A stretch of 61,799 nt of DNA from Pseudomonas parakoreensis (GCF_021602155.1 NZ_BQHY01000026.1:1-61799); one strand, 5' to 3'; positions 1-10,141 are shown, numbered from the stretch's first letter. Notes: a model not told the origin generated them from the sequence alone. Program-made: numbers and translations.

Positions 1-90
1 GCTCAGCAATCGTTGGTTACATCTTTGATTTCTCGCGGAGTAACTTGTGATGCTGATAATCTTGTTGACTATCAGTCTGACTCCACAAGC

Positions 91-127
91 ACCCACACGA
101 ATTGCTTGATTCAGTTGTTAAAGAGCG
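91..127 (-). promoter_or_regulatory. rRNA operon antitermination site (boxA, boxB-like stem, boxC)
   Basis: On the minus strand, 115-127 reads CGCTCTTTAACAA, nearly identical to the boxA of E. coli rRNA leaders. A short GAAT/ATTC stem follows, and then GTGTGGGT at 91-98, which matches boxC. This order is the NusB/S10 antitermination site that lets RNA polymerase cross untranslated rRNA. The sequence at 1-90 matches, from memory, the Pseudomonas leader just before 16S rRNA, so the 16S gene should begin a few tens of bases beyond the left edge. The 16S gene itself is not in the window. Confidence 0.85.
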
Positions 128-162
128 ATTGGCTAAGATCTTTCGTCTCAACCGAGGCGCGC

Positions 163-190
163 ATTCTACAGCAGCCTCATTTGCTGTCAA
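163..190 (-). promoter_or_regulatory. rRNA operon promoter P3 (most downstream)
   Basis: A sigma-70 promoter on the minus strand has a -35 TTGACA at 185-190, a 16-base spacer and a -10 TAGAAT at 163-168. The bases after the -10 are GC-rich (GCGCGCCTC), the discriminator type linked to stringent control by ppGpp/DksA. It lies just upstream of the boxA site and is the third of three tandem promoters with the same spacing. Confidence 0.8.
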
Positions 191-271
191 GTGATTATTT
201 CAGAAATTTTCGAAGAATTCTTCAACAACTTCAACCACTTGCGCTTCCGATCTCTCGTTAGCGGGAGGCGA

Positions 272-299
272 ATTCTACAGCGTTACTCGCTGCTGTCAA
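272..299 (-). promoter_or_regulatory. rRNA operon promoter P2
   Basis: The -35 TTGACA is at 294-299, the spacer is 16 bases and the -10 TAGAAT is at 272-277, all on the minus strand. The discriminator is GC-rich (TCGCCTCCC). The core resembles P3 closely, including a GCTG just before the -10, which suggests the two arose by local duplication. Confidence 0.8.
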
Positions 300-474
300 C
301 ACCTCTTTTTCACCGCTTTCGACCGAGAAGATCGAACCGTCAAAAGAGCCAAACATCACCGCTCTTTCAACTCCCTCCAGGCTTCGATGAACTGAAGCGA
401 TCCGCCGTCGAAAACTGCGTAACTCGTTGAATCTCAAGGAGTTTTCCGTTTCGACTGCGCCGGAAGTGGGGCGA

Positions 475-502
475 ATTATAGGCTTCTAAAATTCGCCGTC
501 AA
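475..502 (-). promoter_or_regulatory. rRNA operon promoter P1 (most upstream)
   Basis: The -35 TTGACG is at 497-502, the spacer is 16 bases and the consensus -10 TATAAT is at 475-480 on the minus strand. The discriminator is TCGCCCCA. An A/T-rich stretch at about 503-530, a candidate UP element, overlaps the tyrS stop codon, so the rRNA promoter begins inside the end of tyrS. No terminator is visible between tyrS and this promoter. Confidence 0.85.
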
Positions 503-517
503 CCCTTATTTCAAACT

Positions 518-1717
518 TTATTCCGATTTCAGCGTGATGCGCGCAAACGCCTTCTTGCCGGCCTGACAGACGTGAGTCGCACCCAGTACATATATAAAGG
601 AGCGATCAACCACCTCACCATCGACACGCACACCACCGGAAGCCAACAGATCGCGCGCCGCCGCCGAGTTCTTCACCAAGCCCGCCTTATTAAGGACAGC
701 AGCAATTGGCATATCCTCAACAGAGGCCAGCTCGATCTCCGGCAGATCATCCGGCAACTCACCATCCTTCATACGATTACCCGCAGCCCGATGAGCATTG
801 GCCGCAGCCTCCTCACCGTGGAAACGCGCAACAATCTCTTCCGCCAGCTTGATCTTGATATCGCGCGGATTGGCCCCCGCCTCAACATCCGCACGGAAGG
901 CATCGATCTCATCCATCGAACGGAAGCTGAGCAGCTCAAAGTAACGCCACATCAGCACATCCGGAATCGAAACAAGCTTGCCGTACATCACACCTGGCGC
1001 TTCCTGAATACCGACGTAATTGCCCAACGACTTGGACATCTTCTTCACGCCATCCAGGCCCTCGAGCAACGGCATGGTCAGAATGCACTGAGCTTCCTGA
1101 CCATAACCACGCTGCAGCTCTCGCCCCATCAGCAAGTTGAACTTCTGATCGGTACCGCCCAGCTCGACATCCGCGCGCAGAGCAACCGAGTCATAACCCT
1201 GAACCAGCGGATAGAGGAACTCATGAATAGCGATCGGCTGATTGGTGGTGTAACGCTTGTCGAAGTCATCACGCTCTAGCATGCGCGCGACGGTGTATTG
1301 CGAAGTCAGACGAATGAAGTCCGCCGGCCCCATCTGATCCATCCAGGTGGAGTTGAATGCGACTTCGGTTTTCGCCGGATCAAGAATCTTGAACACTTGA
1401 GTCTTGTACGTTTCGGCGTTTTCCAGAACCTGCTCGCGAGTCAAGGGAGGACGAGTCGCACTCTTGCCGCTTGGATCACCGATCATTCCAGTGAAGTCAC
1501 CAATGAGGAAAATCACCTGATGCCCCAATTCCTGGAACTGGCGCAGCTTATTAATAAGCACGGTGTGACCCAAGTGCAGATCCGGGGCGGTTGGATCGAA
1601 ACCAGCCTTGATACGCAGCGGCTGGCCGCGCTTGAGCTTCTCGATCAGCTCGGACTCGACCAATAGTTCTTCCGCACCACGTTTAATCAGCGCTAGCTGC
1701 TCTTCAACCGACTTCAT
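518..1717 (-). CDS. tyrS: Tyrosyl-tRNA synthetase
   Basis: Class I synthetase that charges tRNA-Tyr in the cytosol. The protein is 399 residues. The HIGH-type motif is HLGH at residues 48-51, the KMSKS loop is at 226-230, and a C-terminal S4-like RNA-binding region contains [17 protein letters not shown] longer reading exists, but the ATG at 1717 gives the length usual for the Pseudomonas TyrZ-type enzyme and begins [10 protein letters not shown]. The ribosome-binding site is weak. The gene lies directly upstream of, and in the same orientation as, the rRNA operon, whose P1 -35 box is only 15 bases beyond the stop codon. Confidence 0.97.
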   Translation of the reverse strand: MKSVEEQLALIKRGAEELLVESELIEKLKRGQPLRIKAGFDPTAPDLHLGHTVLINKLRQFQELGHQVIFLIGDFTGMIGDPSGKSATRPPLTREQVLENAETYKTQVFKILDPAKTEVAFNSTWMDQMGPADFIRLTSQYTVARMLERDDFDKRYTTNQPIAIHEFLYPLVQGYDSVALRADVELGGTDQKFNLLMGRELQRGYGQEAQCILTMPLLEGLDGVKKMSKSLGNYVGIQEAPGVMYGKLVSIPDVLMWRYFELLSFRSMDEIDAFRADVEAGANPRDIKIKLAEEIVARFHGEEAAANAHRAAGNRMKDGELPDDLPEIELASVEDMPIAAVLNKAGLVKNSAAARDLLASGGVRVDGEVVDRSFIYVLGATHVCQAGKKAFARITLKSE

Positions 1718-1929
1718 AACAGACCCGCAAGGCTCAGATTCAAAGGGAACCAACCATACAAGATCGTGCACCAATTACAAGTTTTGCCCGGCGCACGGAC
1801 ACCAATCTGCAGACAGGGTGTCTGTAGACTTGCTTCGGGGATGATTTGGTTATATTTTATACAGTTATTTCATCTTCATCATGTCATTCATCTTTTCCAA
1901 TTCATCTTTTTTCAAAGTCAAAAATACTT

Positions 1930-3354
1930 ATGACCACTGAACCGTCTAAAGCGCCACCGCTTTACCCGAAGACCCACCTGCTCGCCGCAAGTGGAATCGC
2001 CGCCCTTCTCAGCCTGGCGCTCCTGGTATTCCCTTCCAGTGATGTTGAAGCCAAAAAGACGACCCTGAGCCTTGAACTGGAAAGTCCTGCTGAACAACTG
2101 ACACAAGATCAAGACGCTGCTGACGCGGCTCAAGCCACAAATGAGCCAGTAGCCTCACCTTTCGCCCAGATCGAAAACAGCACCGAAGACACTCCGCAAG
2201 CCGCTGAAGCCGCACCTGCGCCCGCTCCGGTTGCCGAAAAGCCAAAAGCTCCAGGACACCGCGAAGTCGTTGTCTCCAAAGGCGATACGCTCTCTACATT
2301 GTTCGAGAAAGTCGGTCTGCCAGCCGCCGCCGTGCATGAAGTCCTGGCGAGCGACAAGCAAGCCAAACAATTCAGCCAGCTCAAGCACGGCCAGAAGCTT
2401 GAGTTCGAACTGAACCCGCAAGGCCAACTGACCAGCCTGCACAGCAAAGTCAGCGACGTTGAAACCATCACCCTGACCAAGAACGACAAGGGCTATGCAT
2501 TCAACCGCGTCACCGCAAAACCGACTGTTCGCACGGCTTACGTGCACGGCGTGATCAATAGCTCCCTGTCACAATCCGCTGCCCGCGCAGGCCTGTCCCA
2601 CAGTCTGACCATGGACATGGCCAGCGTATTTGGCTACGACGTCGACTTCGCTCAGGATATCCGTCAGGGCGACGAATTCGACGTGATCTACGAGCAGAAA
2701 GTGGTTAACGGCAAAGCCGTCGGTAGTGGCCCGATTCTGTCGGCGCGCTTCACCAACCGCGGCAAGACTTACACCGCCGTGCGTTACACCAACAAGCAAG
2801 GCAACAGCAGCTATTACACCGCTGATGGCAACAGCATGCGCAAAGCGTTCATCCGTACCCCGGTGGACTTCGCCCGCATCAGTTCCAAATTCTCCATGGG
2901 CCGCAAACATCCGATCCTCAACAAAATCCGCGCCCACAAGGGCGTCGATTACGCAGCGCCACGCGGCACGCCGATCAAGGCTGCCGGCGACGGCAAAGTG
3001 CTGTTGGCCGGTCGCCGCGGTGGCTACGGCAACACGGTGATCATCCAGCACGGCAACACCTACCGCACCTTGTATGGCCACATGCAGGGTTTCGCCAAGG
3101 GCGTGAAGACCGGCGGTAACGTCAAGCAGGGTCAGGTGATCGGTTATATCGGGACTACCGGTCTGTCCACCGGCCCGCACTTGCACTATGAGTTCCAGGT
3201 CAACGGTGTTCACGTCGACCCATTGGGCCAGAAGCTGCCAATGGCGGATCCGATCGCCAAGTCCGAACGCGCACGTTTCCTTGCGCAGAGCCAGCCGCTG
3301 ATGGCGCGCATGGATCAAGAGAAGGCCACCATGCTGGCTTCGAGCAAGCGCTAA
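1930..3354 (+). CDS. M23 murein DD-endopeptidase (MepM/OapA-like)
   Basis: Predicted zinc metallopeptidase that cuts peptidoglycan cross-links in the periplasm. The protein is 474 residues. A single N-terminal membrane anchor lies at about 20-36, followed by an Ala/Glu/Pro-rich linker. A LysM/OapA-like glycan-binding domain (about 108-165) and a C-terminal M23 domain follow. The zinc ligands are visible: His336 and Asp340 in HKGVD, and His417-Leu-His419. The ATG at 1930 is preferred over an earlier in-frame start because it puts the hydrophobic segment near the N terminus. It is followed after 3 bases by anmK and probably forms an operon with it. A possible promoter (TTGCTT at 1830) precedes it. 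Confidence 0.92.
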   Translation: MTTEPSKAPPLYPKTHLLAASGIAALLSLALLVFPSSDVEAKKTTLSLELESPAEQLTQDQDAADAAQATNEPVASPFAQIENSTEDTPQAAEAAPAPAPVAEKPKAPGHREVVVSKGDTLSTLFEKVGLPAAAVHEVLASDKQAKQFSQLKHGQKLEFELNPQGQLTSLHSKVSDVETITLTKNDKGYAFNRVTAKPTVRTAYVHGVINSSLSQSAARAGLSHSLTMDMASVFGYDVDFAQDIRQGDEFDVIYEQKVVNGKAVGSGPILSARFTNRGKTYTAVRYTNKQGNSSYYTADGNSMRKAFIRTPVDFARISSKFSMGRKHPILNKIRAHKGVDYAAPRGTPIKAAGDGKVLLAGRRGGYGNTVIIQHGNTYRTLYGHMQGFAKGVKTGGNVKQGQVIGYIGTTGLSTGPHLHYEFQVNGVHVDPLGQKLPMADPIAKSERARFLAQSQPLMARMDQEKATMLASSKR

Positions 3355-4449
<1,095 letters not shown>

Positions 4450-4470
4450 GCAAAACGCCGGCAACAAAAA

Positions 4471-4503
4471 ACGCCGCAGAACCGTAAGGCTCTGCGGCGT
4501 TTT
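4471..4503. terminator. Bidirectional terminator between anmK and erpA
   Basis: ACGCCGCAGA (4471-4480) pairs with TCTGCGGCGT (4491-4500), plus two inner C-G pairs around a GTAA loop. A run of T follows on the plus strand, and a run of A precedes the stem, serving the minus strand. It separates the convergent anmK and erpA genes. Confidence 0.9.
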
Positions 4504-4524
4504 GTTGCGTGCAGCGAGGCGCGA

Positions 4525-4875
4525 TCAGATCGAGAACGAAGAGCCGCAACCACAAGTAGTGGTGGCGTTCGGGTTCTTGATCACGAAGCGCGAACCTTCC
4601 AGACCTTCCTGGTAATCCACTTCGGCACCCGCCAGATACTGGAAGCTCATCGGATCCACCACCAGGCTCACGCCTTCGCGCTCGACGATGGTGTCGTCCT
4701 CGGCCACATCTTCATCGAAGGTGAAGCCGTACTGAAACCCTGAACAACCGCCGCCCGTAACGAATACGCGCAGCTTCAAGCGATCATTCCCCTCTTCATC
4801 GACCAGGCTCTTCACTTTGTGCGCAGCACCTTGAGTGAATTGCAAAGCCGTGGGGGTGAAGGATTCGACGCTCAT
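4525..4875 (-). CDS. erpA: Iron-sulfur cluster insertion protein ErpA
   Basis: A-type carrier that delivers Fe-S clusters to apo-enzymes, including those of isoprenoid synthesis. The protein is 116 residues. The three ligand cysteines are Cys44 (GGGCSGFQ), Cys108 and Cys110 (CGCG near the C terminus). The start has a good ribosome-binding site (GGGAGAT). A sigma-70 promoter is visible upstream at 4923-4952, so it is probably transcribed alone. Its position next to argC and anmK matches P. aeruginosa. Confidence 0.96.
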   Translation of the reverse strand: MSVESFTPTALQFTQGAAHKVKSLVDEEGNDRLKLRVFVTGGGCSGFQYGFTFDEDVAEDDTIVEREGVSLVVDPMSFQYLAGAEVDYQEGLEGSRFVIKNPNATTTCGCGSSFSI

Positions 4876-4922
4876 GCTGACTATCTCCCGGCGTTACGCC
4901 GCCATAATGCGTGATGACGCGC

Positions 4923-4952
4923 ATTATCCGCTTGTCCTAGAAAATCGGTCAA
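4923..4952 (-). promoter_or_regulatory. Probable erpA promoter
   Basis: On the minus strand, TTGACC (4947-4952) and GATAAT (4923-4928) are separated by 18 bases. The -10 lies about 48 bases before the erpA start codon. No clear IscR site was recognised by eye. Confidence 0.55.
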
Positions 4953-5000
4953 CTATTGTTACGGTATATCAATAAACCCGACCAACTGCCCAGAATGCAA

Positions 5001-5025
5001 AAAGGCCCGGTTGACGGGCCTTTTT
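5001..5025. terminator. Terminator downstream of argC
   Basis: AAAGGCCCG (5001-5009) and CGGGCCTTT (5015-5023) form a perfect 9-bp stem with loop GTTGA, flanked by A and T tracts on both sides. It would stop argC transcription on the minus strand and also works as read on the plus strand. Confidence 0.85.
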
Positions 5026-5043
5026 GCTGTGTTGACGAACGTG

Positions 5044-6078
5044 TTACGGCAGCATACCGGCGTGGGACAGGCCGAAACGCTCATCCAGCCCGAACAGGAT
5101 GTTCATGTTCTGCACCGCCTGACCCGACGCGCCTTTGACCAGGTTGTCGATCACCGACAGCACCACCACCAGATCGCCATCCTGCGGGCGGTGCACGGCG
5201 ATGCGGCAGACGTTGGCACCGCGCACGCTGCGGGTTTCCGGATGGCTGCCGGCCGGCATCACATCGACGAACGGCTCGTTGGCATAACGCTTTTCGAACA
5301 GAGCCTGCAGATCCACCGAACGATCAACCACGGTCGCGTAGAGCGTGGAGTGAATACCACGGATCATCGGCGTCAGGTGCGGCACAAAAGTCAGACCGAC
5401 ATCCTTGCCCGCAGCGCGACGCAGACCCTGGCGAATTTCCGGCAGATGACGGTGACCTTTGACCGCATAAGCCTTCATGCTTTCCGACGTCTCGGAGTAC
5501 AGCGAGCCTACAGATGCGCCGCGACCGGCACCGCTGACGCCGGATTTGCAGTCGGCAATCAGCCGCGAAGTATCAGCCAGACCCGCTTCAAGCAGCGGCA
5601 GGAAACCCAACTGCGTAGCGGTTGGGTAGCAACCCGGCACAGCGATCAGACGCGCTTTCTTAATCTGCTCGCGATTGACTTCCGGCAGGCCGTAGACCGC
5701 CTCGTCCAGCAATTCGGGCGCGCCGTGTGGCTGGCCGTACCATTTGGCCCATTCTTCAGCGTCCTGCAAACGGAAGTCCGCGGACAGGTCGATGACCTTG
5801 GTGCCCGCCGCCAGCAGTTCACCGGCCAACGCATGAGCAACGCCGTGCGGGGTGGCGAAGAACACCACATCACATGCGCCCAGGGTTTTGATGTCCGGCA
5901 CGCTGAACGCCAGGCCGTCGTAGTGACCGCGCAGGTTCGGGTACATGTCAGCCACGGCCAGACCGGCCTCGGATCGGGAAGTGATCACCACCACTTCTGC
6001 CTGCGGATGCTGTGCCAACAGACGCAGCAGTTCGACACCGGTGTAACCCGTGCCGCCGACGATACCGACCTTGACCAT
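5044..6078 (-). CDS. argC: N-acetyl-gamma-glutamyl-phosphate reductase
   Basis: Third step of arginine synthesis: NADPH-dependent reduction of N-acetylglutamyl phosphate to the semialdehyde. The protein is 344 residues. [10 protein letters not shown] at the N terminus is the nucleotide-binding loop, and Cys150 in [11 protein letters not shown] is the catalytic thiol. A reading frame 24 codons longer exists, but the ATG at 6078 has a clear ribosome-binding site (GAGGGCAGG) and begins directly with the Rossmann strand. It is divergent from hemJ. No ARG box was recognised. Confidence 0.97.
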   Translation of the reverse strand: MVKVGIVGGTGYTGVELLRLLAQHPQAEVVVITSRSEAGLAVADMYPNLRGHYDGLAFSVPDIKTLGACDVVFFATPHGVAHALAGELLAAGTKVIDLSADFRLQDAEEWAKWYGQPHGAPELLDEAVYGLPEVNREQIKKARLIAVPGCYPTATQLGFLPLLEAGLADTSRLIADCKSGVSGAGRGASVGSLYSETSESMKAYAVKGHRHLPEIRQGLRRAAGKDVGLTFVPHLTPMIRGIHSTLYATVVDRSVDLQALFEKRYANEPFVDVMPAGSHPETRSVRGANVCRIAVHRPQDGDLVVVLSVIDNLVKGASGQAVQNMNILFGLDERFGLSHAGMLP

Positions 6079-6212
6079 AAACCTGCCCTCAACGAACCCA
6101 CTGGAAAGCCGTCGATAATAGGGGCCGCGCGGCCCTGCGACAACCATCAAGGTGACGTGCGGACGCTCAAGCCTCTACTATCCCGGCTACCGTGAACCTG
6201 GGAATAACCAAA

Positions 6213-6641
6213 ATGCTCTATCTATGGATCAAAGCGCTTCATATTGTCAGCGTCGTCTGCTGGTTTGCCGGGCTGTTCTACTTGCCACGGCTGTTCGTTT
6301 ATCACGCACAAAGTGAAGACACGATCAGCAAGGAACGCTTCAGCCTCATGGAACGCAAGCTGTATCGCGGCATCATGGGCCCGGCGATGATCGCCACGTT
6401 GATCTTCGGCGGCTGGCTGATCTACCTCAATCCGGGCATCTTCAGCATGGGCGGCTGGATTCACGCCAAGCTGACCCTGGTGGTCCTGCTGATCGGCTAC
6501 CACCACATGTGCGGCGTGCAGGTAAAACGCTTCGCCCGTGGCGAGAACACCCGCAGCCATGTCTTTTATCGCTGGTTCAATGAAGTGCCGGTTCTGATAT
6601 TGCTGGCTATCGTAATTCTGGTCGTGGTCAAGCCGTTCTAA
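6213..6641 (+). CDS. hemJ: Protoporphyrinogen IX oxidase HemJ
   Basis: Small integral membrane protein that oxidises protoporphyrinogen IX in heme synthesis in bacteria without HemG or HemY. The protein is 142 residues with four predicted membrane helices. His10 in KALHIVSVVCWFAG and the later GYHHMCGV histidines fit the conserved heme-binding pattern of the family. A GTG at 6192 is in frame, but the ATG at 6213 gives the family length and begins just before the first helix. The neighbour argC is divergent, and a nitronate monooxygenase gene follows after 35 bases. Confidence 0.88.
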   Translation: MLYLWIKALHIVSVVCWFAGLFYLPRLFVYHAQSEDTISKERFSLMERKLYRGIMGPAMIATLIFGGWLIYLNPGIFSMGGWIHAKLTLVVLLIGYHHMCGVQVKRFARGENTRSHVFYRWFNEVPVLILLAIVILVVVKPF

Positions 6642-6676
6642 TTTCATAACAGACATCACACCTCGGGGGATTTCCA

Positions 6677-7645
6677 ATGTCGCTGCCCGCTCTGCTCGAA
6701 CAACGTCTGCGCTTGCCGGTAGTGGCGGCGCCGATGTTCCTGATCTCCAACCCGGAACTGGTGCTCGCCTGCTGCCGTAACGGCGTGGTCGGCAGCTTCC
6801 CGGCGCTGAACCAGCGTGAAAGCAGCGGTTTCAAGGCCTGGCTGGAGGAGATTGAAGCGGGCCTGGCGACACTGGACAACCCGGCGCCGTATGCCGTGAA
6901 TCTGATCGTGCACAACAGCAATCCGCGCTTGCAGGCGGATCTGAACATCTGCGTCGAGCACGAGGTGCCGATTGTCATCACCAGCCTCGGTGCGGTGAAG
7001 GAACTGGTCGATGCCGTGCACAGCTACGGCGGCCTGGTGTTCCACGACGTGACCACGCGCCGGCATGCCGAGAAAGCCGCCGAAGCCGGCGTCGACGGTT
7101 TGATCGCGGTTGCGGCGGGTGCCGGTGGCCATGCCGGCACCTGGAGTCCGTTTGCGCTGATCGCCGAGATCCGCGAGTTCTTCGATAAAACCCTGCTGCT
7201 TGCCGGATGTCTGAACCACGGCCATGAGATTTTGGCTGCACAACTGCTTGGCGCGGATCTGGCCTACTTCGGCACGCGATTTATCGGCACCACCGAAAGT
7301 CATGCGCCTGACGCCTACAAGGACATGCTGCTGACGGCCAAAGCGGCGGACATCATTCATACGCCTGCGGTCTCTGGCGTACCCGCAAGCTTCATGCGCC
7401 AAAGTCTGGAAGCTGCGGGTTTCGACATGGCCGCGCTGCAAGGCAAAGGCGAGGTCAATTTCGGTGACAAGCTCAAACCGATCAACGACGAAGCCAAGGC
7501 CTGGAAGACCGTGTGGTCGGCCGGCCAGGGCGTTGGCCAGATTGACGACCTGCCGAGCGTGGATCAGTTGATCGCCCGGCTCGACGCGGAATACCGTCAG
7601 GCGCTGGAGCGTGCGGCGCAGTTGCCGAAGCGTTGGCCACGCTGA
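6677..7645 (+). CDS. Nitronate monooxygenase (2-nitropropane dioxygenase family)
   Basis: FMN-dependent TIM-barrel enzyme of 322 residues that detoxifies propionate-3-nitronate or similar nitronates. Visible hallmarks are the N-terminal LPVVAAPMFLISNPEL block, VAAGAGGHAG with the histidine expected at the active site, and a phosphate-binding GADLAYFGTRFIGTTES segment. A strong ribosome-binding site (CGGGGGA) precedes the ATG. It probably shares a transcript with hemJ. The physiological substrate cannot be read from sequence. Confidence 0.88.
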   Translation: MSLPALLEQRLRLPVVAAPMFLISNPELVLACCRNGVVGSFPALNQRESSGFKAWLEEIEAGLATLDNPAPYAVNLIVHNSNPRLQADLNICVEHEVPIVITSLGAVKELVDAVHSYGGLVFHDVTTRRHAEKAAEAGVDGLIAVAAGAGGHAGTWSPFALIAEIREFFDKTLLLAGCLNHGHEILAAQLLGADLAYFGTRFIGTTESHAPDAYKDMLLTAKAADIIHTPAVSGVPASFMRQSLEAAGFDMAALQGKGEVNFGDKLKPINDEAKAWKTVWSAGQGVGQIDDLPSVDQLIARLDAEYRQALERAAQLPKRWPR

Positions 7646-7724
7646 GAAAAATCAGGCCAGTCTTAGAGTGACTGGCCTTACACTTGCTGACCCTCAATTA
7701 ATTCGCGACAAGGATGCCTCGGCC

Positions 7725-8672
7725 ATGAGCGAACCTCGTTACAAGATCGTTTTCGCCGGAGCTCTACAGCCCGGTGTCGATCTCACCACCGCCAAGCTCA
7801 ATCTCGCGGCCCTGTTCAAAAGCGATGTCGCCGCCATAGAGCGCCTGTTCAATGGCAGCACCGTCGCCCTCAAACGCGACCTGACCTACAGCGATGCGCA
7901 AACCTATCTGCAAGCACTGAACAAGACCGGGATCGATGCACGGATCGAAAGCGAAACGGCGATCGAACTGAGTCTGTCGGACGTGCATGAGCAACCGGCA
8001 ACCTTCAACGACTCCGCATCACCTTATGCGCCCCCTCAGGCCAACGTCGGCGAAAACCTGCCAGCCTTCGCCACCCTCAAGCCCTTCAGCGTCGAGGGCC
8101 GGATCGGTCGCCTGCGCTTTCTGGCCTGGACCATGGTCCTGAGCCTGGTGACTCTGCCGATCGTGGCGATATTCGCGTTTATCGGGCTCGGACTGGTCAG
8201 TGGCGACTCCACCACCGGCCTGATCATCGGCGGGCTATTCGCGTTCTTCCTGTTCCTCGGTTTCATCATTGTCAGCATTCTGTTCAGCGTGCAGCGCCTG
8301 CACGACATCGGCTGGTCCGGCTGGCTCTGGCTGCTGAATCTGGTGCCGTTCGTGGGCAGCTTCTTCCCGCTGGTGATCATGGTCGTGCCGGGCAACACCG
8401 GGGCCAACCGCTACGGCCCGCCGCCCCCGCCCAACAGCACCGCGGTCAAAGTGCTGTGCTCGTTGTGGATCGTGTTCTTCGCCCTGGTATTTGCCGGCGG
8501 CATGCTCGGCGGTATTTCGGCCATTCAGCAAGAATATGAAACCAACCTCGAGAGCAGCTATGAAAGTGGCTCGGTCACCACGGATGAAGTCGAGGTCGAA
8601 ACTGAACCTGCGAATTCCGTGGACGATGCAGCCGAAGCGGCCCCGGCCCCTGTAGACTCTGCGAAAGAATGA
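7725..8672 (+). CDS. DUF805 membrane protein with an N-terminal soluble module
   Basis: A 315-residue protein of unknown function. Residues 1-80 form a soluble module (YKIVFAGALQPGVD...) that I have seen in front of unrelated membrane domains in Pseudomonas proteins. Residues about 125-265 are the DUF805 domain, with four membrane helices and the conserved GRIGRLRFLAW and LHDIGWSGWLWLL motifs. The C terminus is acidic and low in complexity. An upstream in-frame extension overlapping the previous gene was rejected in favour of the ATG at 7725, which starts the recognisable domain. Confidence 0.8.
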   Translation: MSEPRYKIVFAGALQPGVDLTTAKLNLAALFKSDVAAIERLFNGSTVALKRDLTYSDAQTYLQALNKTGIDARIESETAIELSLSDVHEQPATFNDSASPYAPPQANVGENLPAFATLKPFSVEGRIGRLRFLAWTMVLSLVTLPIVAIFAFIGLGLVSGDSTTGLIIGGLFAFFLFLGFIIVSILFSVQRLHDIGWSGWLWLLNLVPFVGSFFPLVIMVVPGNTGANRYGPPPPPNSTAVKVLCSLWIVFFALVFAGGMLGGISAIQQEYETNLESSYESGSVTTDEVEVETEPANSVDDAAEAAPAPVDSAKE

Positions 8673-8733
8673 ACAACGCTCCCCGCCGTGACACCTGCGT
8701 CGCTGGCGCGGGGCTGTTGCGATGGAGAAATGC

Positions 8734-9522
8734 ATGACCCGTTACGCTCTGATCACCGGCGCCTCCAGCGGCATCGGCCTGGCCATGGCCGAAGCGCTGG
8801 CCCGACGCGGACGCAGCTTGATTCTGGTGGCTCGACAGCGTGATCAGCTGGAAAGTATCGCGATCGAACTGACCCAGCGCTTTGGCGTGGAAGTGTTGTT
8901 CCGCGCCTGCGATCTGGGCGAGCCATTGCGCCTGTCCGGCTTCCTGCTGGAGCTGGAAGAAGGCGACCGGCAGATCGATCTGTTGGTCAATTGCGCCGGT
9001 ATCGGCACCTGCGGCCCATTCCTCGCCCAGGACTGGATGACCGAGCAGGACCTGATCGAAGTCAACATCCTAGCCCTCACCCGTCTGTGCCATGCCATCG
9101 GCAACAGCATGGCGCTGCAGGGCGGCGGGCAGATCCTCAACGTCGCCTCAGTGGCGGCGTTCAATCCCGGTCCGTGGATGAGCACTTACTACGCCAGCAA
9201 GGCTTACGTTCTGCACTTCTCCGAAGCGCTGCGGGTTGAACTGAAACAGAGCGCGGTCAAGGTTTCGGTGCTCTGCCCCGGCCCGACACGCACCGCTTTC
9301 TTCCGCACCGCTCAGCTCAACAGCGACAAACTCAAGGACAGCAAACTGCTGATGAGCCCCGAGGAAGTCGCGCTGTACACCGTGCGTGCGCTGGAGAAAA
9401 ACCGCGCAATCATTATCCCGGGACGACGCAACCGCTGGCTGGCGTTCCTGCCGCGCCTCGGCTCGCGCTGGCTCAATCGCACCCTCGTCGGCATGGTCAA
9501 CAAGGCTTACTGCCCGCGCTGA
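8734..9522 (+). CDS. Short-chain dehydrogenase/reductase
   Basis: A 262-residue NAD(P)-dependent oxidoreductase of the classical SDR type. TGASSGIG near residue 8 is the cofactor loop. NCAGIG is the NAG-type motif, a serine lies in NVASVAAFNP, and YYASK supplies the catalytic Tyr and Lys. The basic C-terminal tail is typical of the DltE-like subgroup. The ATG at 8734 was chosen over one 12 bases upstream because GGAGAA at 8724-8729 is correctly spaced for it. The substrate is unknown. Confidence 0.88.
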   Translation: MTRYALITGASSGIGLAMAEALARRGRSLILVARQRDQLESIAIELTQRFGVEVLFRACDLGEPLRLSGFLLELEEGDRQIDLLVNCAGIGTCGPFLAQDWMTEQDLIEVNILALTRLCHAIGNSMALQGGGQILNVASVAAFNPGPWMSTYYASKAYVLHFSEALRVELKQSAVKVSVLCPGPTRTAFFRTAQLNSDKLKDSKLLMSPEEVALYTVRALEKNRAIIIPGRRNRWLAFLPRLGSRWLNRTLVGMVNKAYCPR

Positions 9523-9602
9523 ACTGTCCTACGGCAAATCACTGGGCGCGGTCATTTCCCATGAGTACACTCAGGCCAGCCCCCACAACGGAGAAAACAG
9601 CA

Positions 9603-9941
9603 GTGGATACTCTGTTCACCAAGATCATTAACCGGGAAATCCCGGCCAAGATCATTTACGAGGACGACCAGGTTCTGGCGTTCCACGACATCGCCCCTCA
9701 GGCACCGGTGCACTTTCTGGTGATCCCGAAGAAACCGGTGCGCACCCTCAACGACCTGACCGAAGACGACAAGGCACTGGCCGGGCACATCCTGTTCACC
9801 GCCCAGCGTCTGGCGCTGGAACTGGGCTGCGAGGAAGGCTTCCGGGTGGTGATGAACTGCAATGAAAAAGGTGGGCAGACCGTCTATCACATTCATATGC
9901 ATGTACTCGGTCAGCGCCAGATGAACTGGCCGCCGGGCTGA
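9603..9941 (+). CDS. HIT-family nucleotide hydrolase (HinT-like)
   Basis: A 112-residue histidine-triad protein that probably hydrolyses adenosine phosphoramidates or related adenylates. The triad is YHIHMHVLG near the C terminus, and FHDIAPQAPVHFLVIPK is the conserved N-terminal block. The start is taken as the GTG at 9603 because GGAGAAAA (9590-9597) precedes it. An ATG 42 bases upstream would add a tail not seen in the family. A 32-bp perfect inverted repeat follows. Confidence 0.9.
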   Translation: MDTLFTKIINREIPAKIIYEDDQVLAFHDIAPQAPVHFLVIPKKPVRTLNDLTEDDKALAGHILFTAQRLALELGCEEGFRVVMNCNEKGGQTVYHIHMHVLGQRQMNWPPG

Positions 9942-9960
9942 TACCAGCAAATCTGTGCAA

Positions 9961-10036
9961 GAGCTGCCGAAGGCTGCGATCTTTTGATCTTGATCCTGAA
10001 AAAACAAGATCAAAAGATCGCAGCCTTCGGCAGCTC
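9961..10036. repeat. REP inverted pair (REPIN), family with core GATCGCAGCC
   Basis: The 32-base arm at 9961-9992 is the exact reverse complement of 10005-10036, separated by 12 bases. The same core occurs at 18896-18925 (single, diverged) and 49348-49425 (pair). Such pairs are non-autonomous elements thought to be spread by a RAYT-type transposase elsewhere in the genome. Here it lies between the HIT gene and coq7 and would fold into a very stable RNA hairpin. Confidence 0.9.
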
Positions 10037-10141
10037 CTACATACAGCAAATCAAGCGCAACACAGTGGCAAATGACCCAGCGCAAACCTTCCCCGGCCGA
10101 TTCGGTTAAACTGGCGGTCGAGATTTTTCCCGGAGGTCAGC

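Noticed and set aside
13-430. Two short plus-strand frames at the left edge
   Set aside because: They overlap the rRNA promoters and leader on the other strand and have no ribosome-binding sites or similarity.
9961-10036. Calling the perfect inverted repeats CRISPR repeats or insertion-sequence ends
   Set aside because: There is no regular array of spacers and no transposase gene. The sequence cores recur as REP pairs in other gaps.
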